Made by a program: the position numbers and the translations under genes. This document shows, piece after piece, positions 15,840 to 22,983 of a stretch of 35,091 nucleotides of DNA. This DNA is from Clostridia bacterium (GTDB taxonomy: Bacteria; Bacillota; Clostridia; Christensenellales; Aristaeellaceae). The DNA lies in assembly GCA_030535375.1 (NCBI GenBank), contig JAUNJB010000011.1, positions 1-35,091 of the forward strand, read 5' to 3'. The number at the start of each line of letters is the position of its first letter. Positions within the stretch are counted from its first letter, which is position 1. The notes under the pieces were generated by a model. That model made no database searches. It saw nothing but the letters and a program-made list of their open reading frames with translations, and had not been told where the DNA came from.

Positions 15840-16249
15840 GTTGTCGATTAGGATGTGGCTTAAAGTCATACCGGATAAAGACATGACCAGCTCCATGCGG
15901 AGCTTGAGGCCAAACGGACAGCCGGGTCAAATGCCGATGTCGGGTATAAACCGACAGGCAACTTTCGTTGCCTTATTGATTGAGTTAAAAGCTCAGGTTT
16001 CATTAGTTGGTTACTTCATAACCATTGCACGTGCATGTGCGCATCAACTTGTGAACTGGTCAATAAGAGTAGTAAAAGTAAGTCTTTACTGTATAGACTC
16101 TGACAGCCTATCCAATCGTCGTATGACGCCCTTTTTAGGGAGCAGCCGATTTGGGCCGGATGTGCGGAACACATCTCTTCTCATCCAAATCGGATCGCGT
16201 AAAGAGAGCAGCGACGGGTGATGCGCCTTGTGCATCGCCCGTCTTTTTT
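15840..16249 (+). ncRNA. Unassigned approximately 410-nt structured RNA or leader
   Basis: Bounded by a consensus promoter and an intrinsic terminator, with no credible reading frame. A long-range stem closes the main domain: CGATT (15845-15849) with AATCG (16114-16118), GGAT (15851-15854) with ATCC (16110-16113), GGC (15857-15859) with GCC (16106-16108), AGTC (15864-15867) with GACT (16096-16099). Inside are TGACC/GGTCA (15884-15888/15925-15929) around AGCTCC-ATGC-GGAGCT (15889-15904); TGTCGG/CCGACA (15938-15956) abutting GGCAAC-TTTC-GTTGCC (15957-15972); TTATTGA/TCAATAA (15973-15979/16060-16066) around TGGTTA/TAACCA (16008-16024); and AGTAAA/TTTACT (16071-16090). A second domain pairs CCGATTTGG with CCAAATCGG (16146-16154/16185-16193) around GATGTG/CACATC. 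It does not look like tmRNA, RNase P or a T-box. Only 68 bases separate its terminator from the M28 peptidase start, so it may be that operon's regulatory leader. A raiA-type or other large Firmicute RNA is possible but unproven. Confidence 0.65.
16213..16249 (+). terminator. Intrinsic terminator of the structured RNA
   Basis: GACGGGTGATGC (16213-16224) pairs with GCATCGCCCGTC (16232-16243) with one T-G wobble, 7-base loop, followed by TTTTTT. Confidence 0.88.
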
Positions 16250-16317
16250 ATCCGGTCCTTTGTCCTTTCAGACGACATTTTCCCCGGAGGGAAACATAAG
16301 AAACGGAGGATGAATCC

Positions 16318-18375
16318 ATGAAAAAAGCTCTGGCAGTCTGTCTCGCGGCGCTGCTGGCGTCGCTGTGCACCGTCGCCACGGCACAGACCACTTCTCCCCT
16401 GCTCCTTATTGAGCCAAGCGTTGATTTTGCCATGCAGGTCACACAGACCATCGCAGATATGGGCGACAATCCCGATGTGGGCAATCGCTCTTCCGGTTCC
16501 GAAGCCGAGCGGCAGGCGGCCGCCTTCATCCAGCAGACGATGGAGGAAATCGGCCTGAGCAATGTGACGGCGGATGCCTTCACGTCGGATAACTGGACGT
16601 TCAACCGCGGCCGCGTCTACTACACGGATGAGACCGGCGCACAGCAATTCCTGCCGCTGGGCGGATTTGCCACCAACCTGACCACGGATATGCAGGAGGT
16701 CAAGGTCGTCTACGCGGGCCGCGGCACGGAGGCCGACTATGACGGCCTGGATGTGCAGGGAAAGGTTGTGCTCATCGATATCAACCAGGCCGAGGACTAG
16801 TGGATTGAGATCCCAACCTATGAAGCCTATACGCACGGCGCGCTGTGCGTGCTGGCCTGCAACAACGCGGGCTACGCCACCTATGACCGCGACACCATCG
16901 GCTCACAGGATATCTGCGGTCCCGCATATGCGCCGGCCTTTTCCCTGAGCCAAAACAGCGCGGACATTCTCAAGGCGCTTATCGCCAAGGGCAATGGAGA
17001 AGCGGAGATTGTGCTGGATGTGGAAAGCATCGTCACGCTGGACGGCTCCAGCCAGAACATCTGGGGCGAAATCCCCGGCCAAACGGACGAGGTCATCTAC
17101 TTCTTCGCCCACTATGACGGCTATTACCATTCGTACTTCGACGATGCAAGCGGCATCGGTTCCATGCTGGCCATCGCCAAGGCATTCGCCGAGAGCGGCT
17201 ATGTGCCCGATAAGACCATCCGCTTCGTAGCCCACGGTTCCGAGGAATGGGGCGATTCCGATACGGAGTACGACTGGGCAATCGGCGCCTTCAAGCAGAT
17301 TACCGAGGTGCACCCCGAGTGGGCCGAGAAAGCATTTGCCATTCTCAACATCGACGGCATGTACCCGGTGAAGGGCCACACGGCATTCTCAATCGCCGCA
17401 TCCTATGAGCTTCAGCATTTTGCAGAAGCGATCGGCGTTCCGCTTTACGAGGGCAGCGCTTATGCGCTTGAAGTCACCGCGCCCGCCACATGCTGGACGG
17501 AGGATTTCAGCTACGGCATCGCGGGCGTACCCGCGATCGTGGCTTCGCACGCCACACCCGAGGAGGTGTATCACGCCACGGCTTATCACTCCTCCATGGA
17601 CAACGTCGTTCTCGGCGTCGATGAAGCCGCCTGGCAGATGACCCTTGACCTCTTTGTCCGCTATACCGAGGAATTGGACCGCCTGGCCTGCCGCCCGATG
17701 GTCTTCTCCTCCCGCTTTGCCGAAATGGCGGACAGCTACACCGGCGATGCCAACCTCGGATTTGACCAGGCCATCGCCGCCGCTGCCGCGCTGGATGCCC
17801 GCGTCGCAGCGCTCAATGCCGATTACGCCGCCGCGCTGGACACCGGTTCCGACACCGCGACCTCTCTCCGCGAGGAGGGCATCGCGCTTAACGACGTGAT
17901 GTTCTCCATCTACCGCACCATCATGCAGGCGACCACCGCCTTTGACTGGGAGGACAACGTCGTATTCCCCTTCGAGGTCACATTCCAGAACATCGAAGCC
18001 CTCCGGCAGAGCATCGCCTGCCTTGAATCCGGCGATGCCGCCACGGCCCTTGACGAGTGGCTGTACAGCGTCGACTACAACTGGTATGCTTATGATTTCA
18101 GCAAAGCCACCTATGATTACATGCTCGACAAGATGTATGTGAAGGCCGAAGGCACCTGGGGCGAGGGCATGATCCGCTATCCGGGCGAAAACCTGTGGGA
18201 GGTCATTCACAGCCTGGCGGACAAAGCCTCCGAAGAAGGAGCCGATTTCACCGAGGAAATCGCCTCGCTCAACGAAAGCCTCTCCCGCCAGAACGATTAT
18301 GCGGCGGATCTTGACAGCCGTCTGACTCAGGATCTCCATGCCATCACCGCGATGCTCACGGACGCGTCAAACTGA
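16318..18375 (+). pseudogene. Secreted M28-family zinc peptidase, interrupted by one amber codon
   Basis: The frame from ATG 16318 (GGAGG in front) to TGA 18375 would give 685 aa but has a TAG at 16798-16800 (codon 161). The text around it, INQAED-stop-WIEIPTYEAY, is continuous in the same frame and keeps full coding character on both sides, so a single-base change, TAC or TGG type, is enough. N-terminal signal peptide KKALAVCLAALLASLCTVATA. Zinc and catalytic residues of M28 aminopeptidases are present in the second part: HYD near 265, DDASG near 275, EEWG near 310, NIDG near 345 and the final YHSSMDN. A re-initiation ATG exists at 16849 but would lack the signal peptide. First gene of a pair with the C26 hydrolase; no promoter is visible between it and the upstream structured RNA. 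Confidence 0.8.
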
Positions 18376-18402
18376 TTCAAATGTAATTGGGAGGAATAAC
18401 GC

Positions 18403-19200
18403 ATGAAAAAGCTCTTCGCACTGCTTCTGTCCCTGATGATTCTGACCGCCGCGTCCGGCATGGCCGAGGCCTTGGCCGAAGTGCAGGTTGGCATTTCCTG
18501 GGTTGCCGACTTTGAAGACGGCGTGCCCGACGAGGATACCCAGGCATACATCGACGCCGTGACAAAGGCCGGAGGAATCCCCGTCTATCTTCCCCAAGTG
18601 ACCGATGAGGAGAGCGCAAACGCGGCCCTGGCCCTGGTGGACTGCCTGATTCTGACCGGAGGAGAGGATCTGAACCCGTCGTTTTATGGCGAAGAACCGG
18701 ACGAAATGCTGGAAGACGTCAACGATGAGCGCGATCTCTCCGACTGGTATCTCGCCAGGGCCGCTGTCGACAATAAATTCCCGCTGCTGGCCACCTGCCG
18801 CGGCATGCAGCTGATCGATGTCCTGTTCGGTGGAACACTCTATCAGGATTTGCCCACCCAGTATGAAAACGCCGTCGAGCATCGCTCTCAGGATCTGATC
18901 GACTTCGCCTATCACCAGCTCACCATCACAGACGCCGATTCACTCGTTGCGCAGGCCATGGGCGGCGCCGGCACCTACGAGGTCAACTCCTGGCATCATC
19001 AGGGCGTCAAGACCGTGGGCGAAGGGCTTACCGTCACCGCGCTCGCCGAGGACGGCATGATCGAGGCGCTGGAGCTGGAAGACCCGGATTTCTTCATGTT
19101 GGCCGTTCAGTTCCACCCCGAATGGCATGTGGACGACGGCTCTGACGAGTTCCTGTCGTTCTTCACCATGCTGATGGATGCCGCCGCGGCTGGGAACTGA
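18403..19200 (+). CDS. Secreted class I glutamine-amidotransferase-like hydrolase (peptidase C26)
   Basis: 265 aa with a signal peptide (KKLFALLLSLMILTAASGMA). The rest matches gamma-glutamyl-gamma-aminobutyrate hydrolase-type (PuuD-like) C26 enzymes, which cleave gamma-glutamyl amide bonds: TGGEDLNPSFYGE (about 85-97), nucleophile Cys132 in ATCRGMQ, His238 and Glu240 in QFHPEW, and the substrate-side NSWHHQ at 195-200. Known PuuD proteins are cytoplasmic, so export is unusual. GGGAGGAA precedes ATG 18403, 27 bases after the peptidase gene, so both are co-transcribed and probably act together on extracellular peptides with gamma-glutamyl bonds. Its last 164 bases are repeated exactly at 22587-22750. 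Confidence 0.88.
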   Translation: MKKLFALLLSLMILTAASGMAEALAEVQVGISWVADFEDGVPDEDTQAYIDAVTKAGGIPVYLPQVTDEESANAALALVDCLILTGGEDLNPSFYGEEPDEMLEDVNDERDLSDWYLARAAVDNKFPLLATCRGMQLIDVLFGGTLYQDLPTQYENAVEHRSQDLIDFAYHQLTITDADSLVAQAMGGAGTYEVNSWHHQGVKTVGEGLTVTALAEDGMIEALELEDPDFFMLAVQFHPEWHVDDGSDEFLSFFTMLMDAAAAGN

Positions 19201-19203
19201 TTG
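19040..19203 (+). repeat. 164-bp perfect direct repeat, left copy
   Basis: From CGCTCGCCGAGGAC at 19040 to GGGAACTGATTG ending at 19203; identical base for base to 22587-22750. It covers codon 213 to the stop of the C26 gene plus three bases. Confidence 0.97.
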
Positions 19204-19302
19204 TATTTGGTATCCTTTTCCAATTTGCTGAAAGCAAACGTCAAAGAACGCCATGGTCGTAAATGAAACCGCTCGTTAGCTATCTTCAGTAAAAGGTTGC
19301 AC

Positions 19303-19344
19303 AAAAAGGAGTTATCAGGTCAAAAAATTCCGACACCCCTTTTT
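19303..19344 (+). terminator. Weak hairpin downstream of the C26 gene
   Basis: AAAAAGG (19303-19309) complements CCTTTTT (19338-19344), 28-base loop. Possible terminator; pairing is short and AT-rich. Confidence 0.35.
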
Positions 19345-19414
19345 CGTATGTTGTGCATACATCCATATTTGAATTATCTTGTTGCTATTTGTTTTTTCAC
19401 AGTTTCATTGACAA

Positions 19415-19458
19415 AAAAAAGATGCGAGTTGGCAAAAAATCCTTCCCGCATCTTTTTT
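19415..19458. terminator. Bidirectional intrinsic terminator in the island
   Basis: AAAAAAGATGCG (19415-19426) complements CGCATCTTTTTT (19447-19458), giving a hairpin with T-runs on both strands. It would stop C26 read-through from the left and reductase transcription from the right. Confidence 0.7.
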
Positions 19459-19666
19459 CAATTCTTCTCTTGGGTCTGGTTCCGGCTTATAGCGTCATTC
19501 CCTATCGCCGTGTAAGCCCGGGCCCAGGCCCTCACACTCTTTCACTTATCGTCTTTAGAATGATTGAGCTTCGCCCCCTGTCAATATCGCTGTATTCATG
19601 CTGTCCCTGACATACTGAGCATCGCGATCAATACAGGTGTCCTTCTCGCAGAACCGGAACGTATTC

Positions 19667-21412
19667 TTACTTCAGGCTTTCCGCGGCATGAATGCCTGCC
19701 AGCATACCGCTGGTGGAAGCAATGCCGATAGCTGTGCCACTCATCGGATAGCGCTTATTAAACACATTGCCAAATATCAGTTCGCCGACGGCGTACAGAT
19801 TCTCGATCGCATCCCCTTCTTCATCGATGACCTGCATATCTGTATTGATTTCAAGCCCGGCGATGGTTCCCATTACGCAGGCAACCTCACGTGCCGCATA
19901 GTAAGGACCAAGCTTCATAGGCTGAAGCGCCGAAGCATCCGTTCCCCAGGCATCATTGATCTGTAAATCATAATACCAGTTATGCTCTTCCACGCTGCGG
20001 ATAAGCGAAGCAGGATCAATGCCTATCTTTTCAGCAAGCTCCTCAAGCGTATCCGCTTTGACGAGCTTTCCCGATTCAACCAAAGCATCCATATCCACCA
20101 GCTTGAAGCCGCCGTTCGGATAATCAAATTGAACGTAGATGTTATCAGAGCTATAGATCGCATACGCCTTACGATCGGGAAGATTCATGATTTTGGTGGT
20201 CACTGTCCCGTAATACTCATCAAGCGCGCACATCTGATTGCCGGTGCTGTCCACCATCAGCGGAATAAAACCAGGCTGATTGCCATCAAGCGAAGGATCA
20301 TAACTCGTACAATAGATTTGCAAAACACCATCTCCGATGAGATGGCCTCCTGCTTCCATTCCCATCTTGTGACCATCCCCGGTCGCCCCGGAAGTAGTGA
20401 TGATAAAGTCTCCGGTATATTCGGCGGCATACTGCTCCATCAGTTCGGAATTAAACGCAAATCCGCCAGTAGCCAAAATGACCTTTTTTGCGCTAATCGC
20501 GTACGTTCCGGCACCATTTTGCGCTGTAACACCGGCAATCTTTCCGTCATCATCATAAATAAGCCCAACTGCAAAAGTGTTGGTTCTCAAATCGACCGCA
20601 CGATCCGCAAGGATGCTCTCCATGCCGTCAATCAAGCTGGTGCCAAAATGCAGTCCGCCAATACTGCGGAAAATCGGCGCCAGCTTTGCCTGATTCATCC
20701 CGGGATCTCCAAATTCTGTGCCGTTTTTCTTCAAATACTCAACCGCGAATTTCGTATTGTTCATGATTTCATAGAACACATCGTCATTCAAAACCGGCCC
20801 AGATTGAATATTGTACCAGCGGTACACATCCTCAGCTGTGAAGGTGGTATCCGTGATGGCCTCATCTCCCACAGACAGCATCGCCCCGGCGGAAATAAGA
20901 GCAGAGCCTCCAACCAGGGAATTCTTCTCCAGCAGTATCACTCTGGCTCCATTATCCACCGCATGGGATGCAGCCATCATACCAGCGACACCGGCGCCGA
21001 CTACTACCACATCGGTTTCCGTATCTCCCGGATTCTCAATTTTAAGTGGCACAGCTTTCAATGCGCTGATGGTTTCAGAGGAAGCATTCGCATTCTCCAA
21101 CGCCTTTACCACCGCATTTGTCATTGCCCGGCTGGAAATCGTTGCTCCCGTAACAACATCTGCAAGGCTCTGATTGCTGACAATACTTTCAGATAGAATC
21201 GGGAATACCTTTTCACCCACATGATAGGTCTCTTCATTTTCTCCTACGGTCACAGCAAGAATCGTATCCTCATCCACCTCAACACTCACATGGATCGTGC
21301 CATGATACCCCGGCGCAGTTCCCTCATAAGTGCCGGGCATATACAGCCTCTCGGCCGAGGCAGCGCCGACAATCATCATAACAGTCAGCAGCACAACACA
21401 AATTTTTTTCAT
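19667..21412 (-). CDS. Secreted FMN-binding flavin-dependent reductase (fumarate/urocanate reductase-like)
   Basis: 581 aa. A signal peptide (KKICVVLLTVMMIVGAASA) is followed by an FMN-binding domain with the flavinylation motif DVVTGAT (residues 85-91; Thr91 would carry covalent FMN added by ApbE), then an FAD-binding flavoprotein domain with VVVGAGVAGMMAASHA (136-150), LLEKNSLVGGSAL, an ATGGF block and the C-terminal AVGELIFGNVFNKRYPMSG. This is the layout of the secreted anaerobic reductases of gut bacteria that pass electrons to fumarate, urocanate or similar acceptors outside the cell. No haem-binding CxxCH. AAGGAGGG precedes ATG 21412. Lower GC than its surroundings; the acceptor is unknown. 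Divergent from a MerR-type gene that probably controls it. Confidence 0.88.
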   Translation of the reverse strand: MKKICVVLLTVMMIVGAASAERLYMPGTYEGTAPGYHGTIHVSVEVDEDTILAVTVGENEETYHVGEKVFPILSESIVSNQSLADVVTGATISSRAMTNAVVKALENANASSETISALKAVPLKIENPGDTETDVVVVGAGVAGMMAASHAVDNGARVILLEKNSLVGGSALISAGAMLSVGDEAITDTTFTAEDVYRWYNIQSGPVLNDDVFYEIMNNTKFAVEYLKKNGTEFGDPGMNQAKLAPIFRSIGGLHFGTSLIDGMESILADRAVDLRTNTFAVGLIYDDDGKIAGVTAQNGAGTYAISAKKVILATGGFAFNSELMEQYAAEYTGDFIITTSGATGDGHKMGMEAGGHLIGDGVLQIYCTSYDPSLDGNQPGFIPLMVDSTGNQMCALDEYYGTVTTKIMNLPDRKAYAIYSSDNIYVQFDYPNGGFKLVDMDALVESGKLVKADTLEELAEKIGIDPASLIRSVEEHNWYYDLQINDAWGTDASALQPMKLGPYYAAREVACVMGTIAGLEINTDMQVIDEEGDAIENLYAVGELIFGNVFNKRYPMSGTAIGIASTSGMLAGIHAAESLK

Positions 21413-21459
21413 ATGTCACCCTCCTTTTAATCAAAGCTCCGGTTCTGCCAGTTATAGAT

Positions 21460-21490
21460 ATTGTAGGGGATATAGTAAATTGAATGTCAA
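21460..21490 (-). promoter_or_regulatory. Reductase promoter with 19-bp spacer (MerR-type)
   Basis: On the minus strand TTGACA (21490-21485) and TACAAT (21465-21460) are 19 bp apart. Overlong spacers of 19-20 bp are the hallmark of promoters that MerR-family proteins activate by untwisting DNA, and such a gene is adjacent. Confidence 0.68.
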
Positions 21491-21609
21491 TCTCATTTTC
21501 TTCTTAATTTTTTCATCATCTTCAGTGACAAATTCGCCTAAATAAAGTAAAATATCTGAAGAATATTTAGTTGTTCATTCGATTGGCGTAAGAATAACAA
21601 ACATGAAAC

Positions 21610-21626
21610 ATTATAGTATCTATAAT
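21610..21626. promoter_or_regulatory. Dyad over the -10 box of the MerR-type gene
   Basis: ATTATAG-TAT-CTATAAT, perfect 7-bp arms; the right arm contains a TATAAT (21621-21626), 20 bases before the start codon. No good -35 box is seen. Possible operator for autoregulation. Confidence 0.4.
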
Positions 21627-21645
21627 CTTTTGAGAGGATATCGAC

Positions 21646-22461
21646 ATGAAGATTGGTCAGTTTGCAGATACTCTGGGAATACCGAAGGCAACCATTCGGT
21701 ATTACGAAGCCCAAGGGCTTATCTCTTCTTCTCGAGATGCAAACAATGCATATCGTGAATACACGGTATGGGATATGTTTGGCCTCATGGATTGTCTGCG
21801 AATGCGCGAATACGGTTTCTCTCTTCAAGAAAGCGTGCTGCTAAATCAAAAAATGTCTCTTGAAGAGATTCTTCCCCAATATCAGCAGCGCGTGCAGAAG
21901 ATTGCCCGGGAGACAGACCGTCTTATCATGCTTCAAAGTCATCTGGAGCAAGAGATCAAGGAGTTGAAACTTGCCAGTCTGAATATTGGACGTACCTGGT
22001 TCGAGTCTTTTGATGAAAAAATCATTTTTCCTATCGCTTATCGCAAAGCCTCAGAAGAATACGATTTGAAAATTGACGATCTGGATGCTTACCATATATG
22101 GAATACAAATTTGAGCTTTTTAAAGGGTGCCGTCCTCTATTCTGTTGAACGGCAAGACGGAAAAATTCTGCTGAAAGATGAGATTTGGCCCCTGATGATC
22201 TCTCGCAGCGACTTCATTCGCCTGTCTCTGCCCATGTCCGACGCAATGTCAGTATTACCTGCGCACACGGGCCTTTGCTCGATTGTTGATCTGGGCATGA
22301 GAGGAAACATGTCCTCCTCTATCTTTGATCCTTTGCTCAGAGAAGCCGGTTCTGTCCGATTGGATTTGCTGGATGATCAGGTTTATGGTATCATTCTTAG
22401 GCGCATCACCACAGATGGCATTCTGCATCGTTACGTAAAGCTTGTGATTCCTTTAAAATAG
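21646..22461 (+). CDS. MerR-family transcriptional regulator
   Basis: 271 aa. The N-terminus KIGQFADTLGIPKATIRYYE is the MerR winged helix-turn-helix, followed by the second-wing region (RDANNAYREYTVWD), a dimerisation coiled coil (about residues 78-115: ILPQYQQRVQKIARETDRLI and on), and a 150-residue C-terminal domain likely to bind a small ligand, GyrI-like in length, without the cysteines of metal-sensing MerR proteins. TGAGAGGAT precedes ATG 21646. Divergent from the reductase and facing a promoter with the spacing MerR proteins act on, so it is probably its activator responding to the electron acceptor or a related metabolite. Confidence 0.88.
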   Translation: MKIGQFADTLGIPKATIRYYEAQGLISSSRDANNAYREYTVWDMFGLMDCLRMREYGFSLQESVLLNQKMSLEEILPQYQQRVQKIARETDRLIMLQSHLEQEIKELKLASLNIGRTWFESFDEKIIFPIAYRKASEEYDLKIDDLDAYHIWNTNLSFLKGAVLYSVERQDGKILLKDEIWPLMISRSDFIRLSLPMSDAMSVLPAHTGLCSIVDLGMRGNMSSSIFDPLLREAGSVRLDLLDDQVYGIILRRITTDGILHRYVKLVIPLK

Positions 22462-22586
22462 GGATAGCACTTCTTCCCATTCCTTCCATACAATCGATAT
22501 ACCTCTGCACTGCGAAAACCCTTAGTCCCGTCGAATCTCGATCAATCATCATTTAAAATGTGTGGCCGTCTTCAATCGCCACTTTT

Positions 22587-22750
22587 CGCTCGCCGAGGAC
22601 GGCATGATCGAGGCGCTGGAGCTGGAAGACCCGGATTTCTTCATGTTGGCCGTTCAGTTCCACCCCGAATGGCATGTGGACGACGGCTCTGACGAGTTCC
22701 TGTCGTTCTTCACCATGCTGATGGATGCCGCCGCGGCTGGGAACTGATTG
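22587..22750 (+). repeat. 164-bp perfect direct repeat, right copy (C26 gene 3' fragment)
   Basis: Identical to 19040-19203. It contains residues 213-265 of the C26 hydrolase including its His and Glu but not the catalytic Cys, so any product is inactive. The frame is open upstream to a GTG at 22562. Confidence 0.97.
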
Positions 22751-22793
22751 CGCCTCCGCGCATCATCGCGGCATGCGGACACAAAGCATCGCA

Positions 22794-22980
22794 AAAGGGG
22801 CTGTCAGGCCCACTCCGAACATTCCAAGAAAGCGATCATCTAAGTAGACCAAGCCTTTTACGGGCTCTGACTCAACGCCCTGCCAAAGAAAATCTCTTTG
22901 GCCGCCTTCGGGCGCGAATACTTAGCTCTTTCCCAGAATATTTGGATTGTCAGCCTGACAGTCCCTTTCTGTATTTTTTT
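22794..22980 (+). ncRNA. Unassigned structured RNA or 3' element with multibranched fold
   Basis: An outer stem joins AAAGGGGCTGTCAGGC (22794-22809) and GCCTGACAGTCCCTTT (22953-22968) with a single G-U. The rod continues with ACATTCCAA/TTGGATTGT (22819-22827/22942-22950, one mismatch), GAAAG/CTTTC (22828-22832/22928-22932) and CTAAGTA/TACTTAG (22840-22846/22919-22925). Three hairpins sit inside: AGCC/GGCT (22852-22866), CCAAAGA/TCTTTGG (22883-22901) and CGCC-TTCG-GGCG (22903-22914). The G-U pair and the cUUCGg loop are valid only in plus-strand RNA, and a T-run follows at 22974-22980. No promoter is seen directly upstream. It could be a processed 3' UTR or terminator element of the original M28-C26 operon, or a small mobile repeat. 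Confidence 0.58.
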
Positions 22981-22983
22981 GCG

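Larger units (their letters stand above)
19204..22586. mobile_element. 3.4-kb lower-GC inserted island bounded by 164-bp direct repeats
   Basis: The segment between the two repeat copies has visibly lower GC than both flanks and carries a reductase gene and a divergent regulator. The left copy completes the intact C26 gene, while the right copy is only its 3' end and joins GC-rich DNA, so the insert separated the gene from its original downstream sequence. No integrase, transposase or terminal inverted repeat is seen, so the mechanism is unknown. 19204-19666 holds only terminators and short unconvincing frames. Confidence 0.6.

Noticed and set aside
15724-16221. 165-codon plus-strand frame across the structured RNA
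   Set aside because: No ribosome binding site at its start, begins before the promoter, ends inside the terminator region, and amino-acid content is not protein-like.
15840-16249. tmRNA, RNase P RNA or T-box as identity of the structured RNA
   Set aside because: No tRNA-like ends or tag frame, no GAGGAAAGTC-type RNase P core, and no GGGTGG-type T-box sequence.
16798-16800. Programmed pyrrolysine insertion
   Set aside because: No Pyl tRNA or synthetase is in the window and the protein family is not known for it; a point mutation is simpler.
19297-19515. 72-codon frame in the left part of the island
   Set aside because: It runs through the bidirectional terminator at 19415-19458 and has no recognisable motif.
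22794-22968. Miniature inverted-repeat transposon
   Set aside because: Not excluded, but no target-site duplication is visible, the pairing continues well inside the ends, and the G-U pair and UUCG loop point to selection as RNA on one strand.
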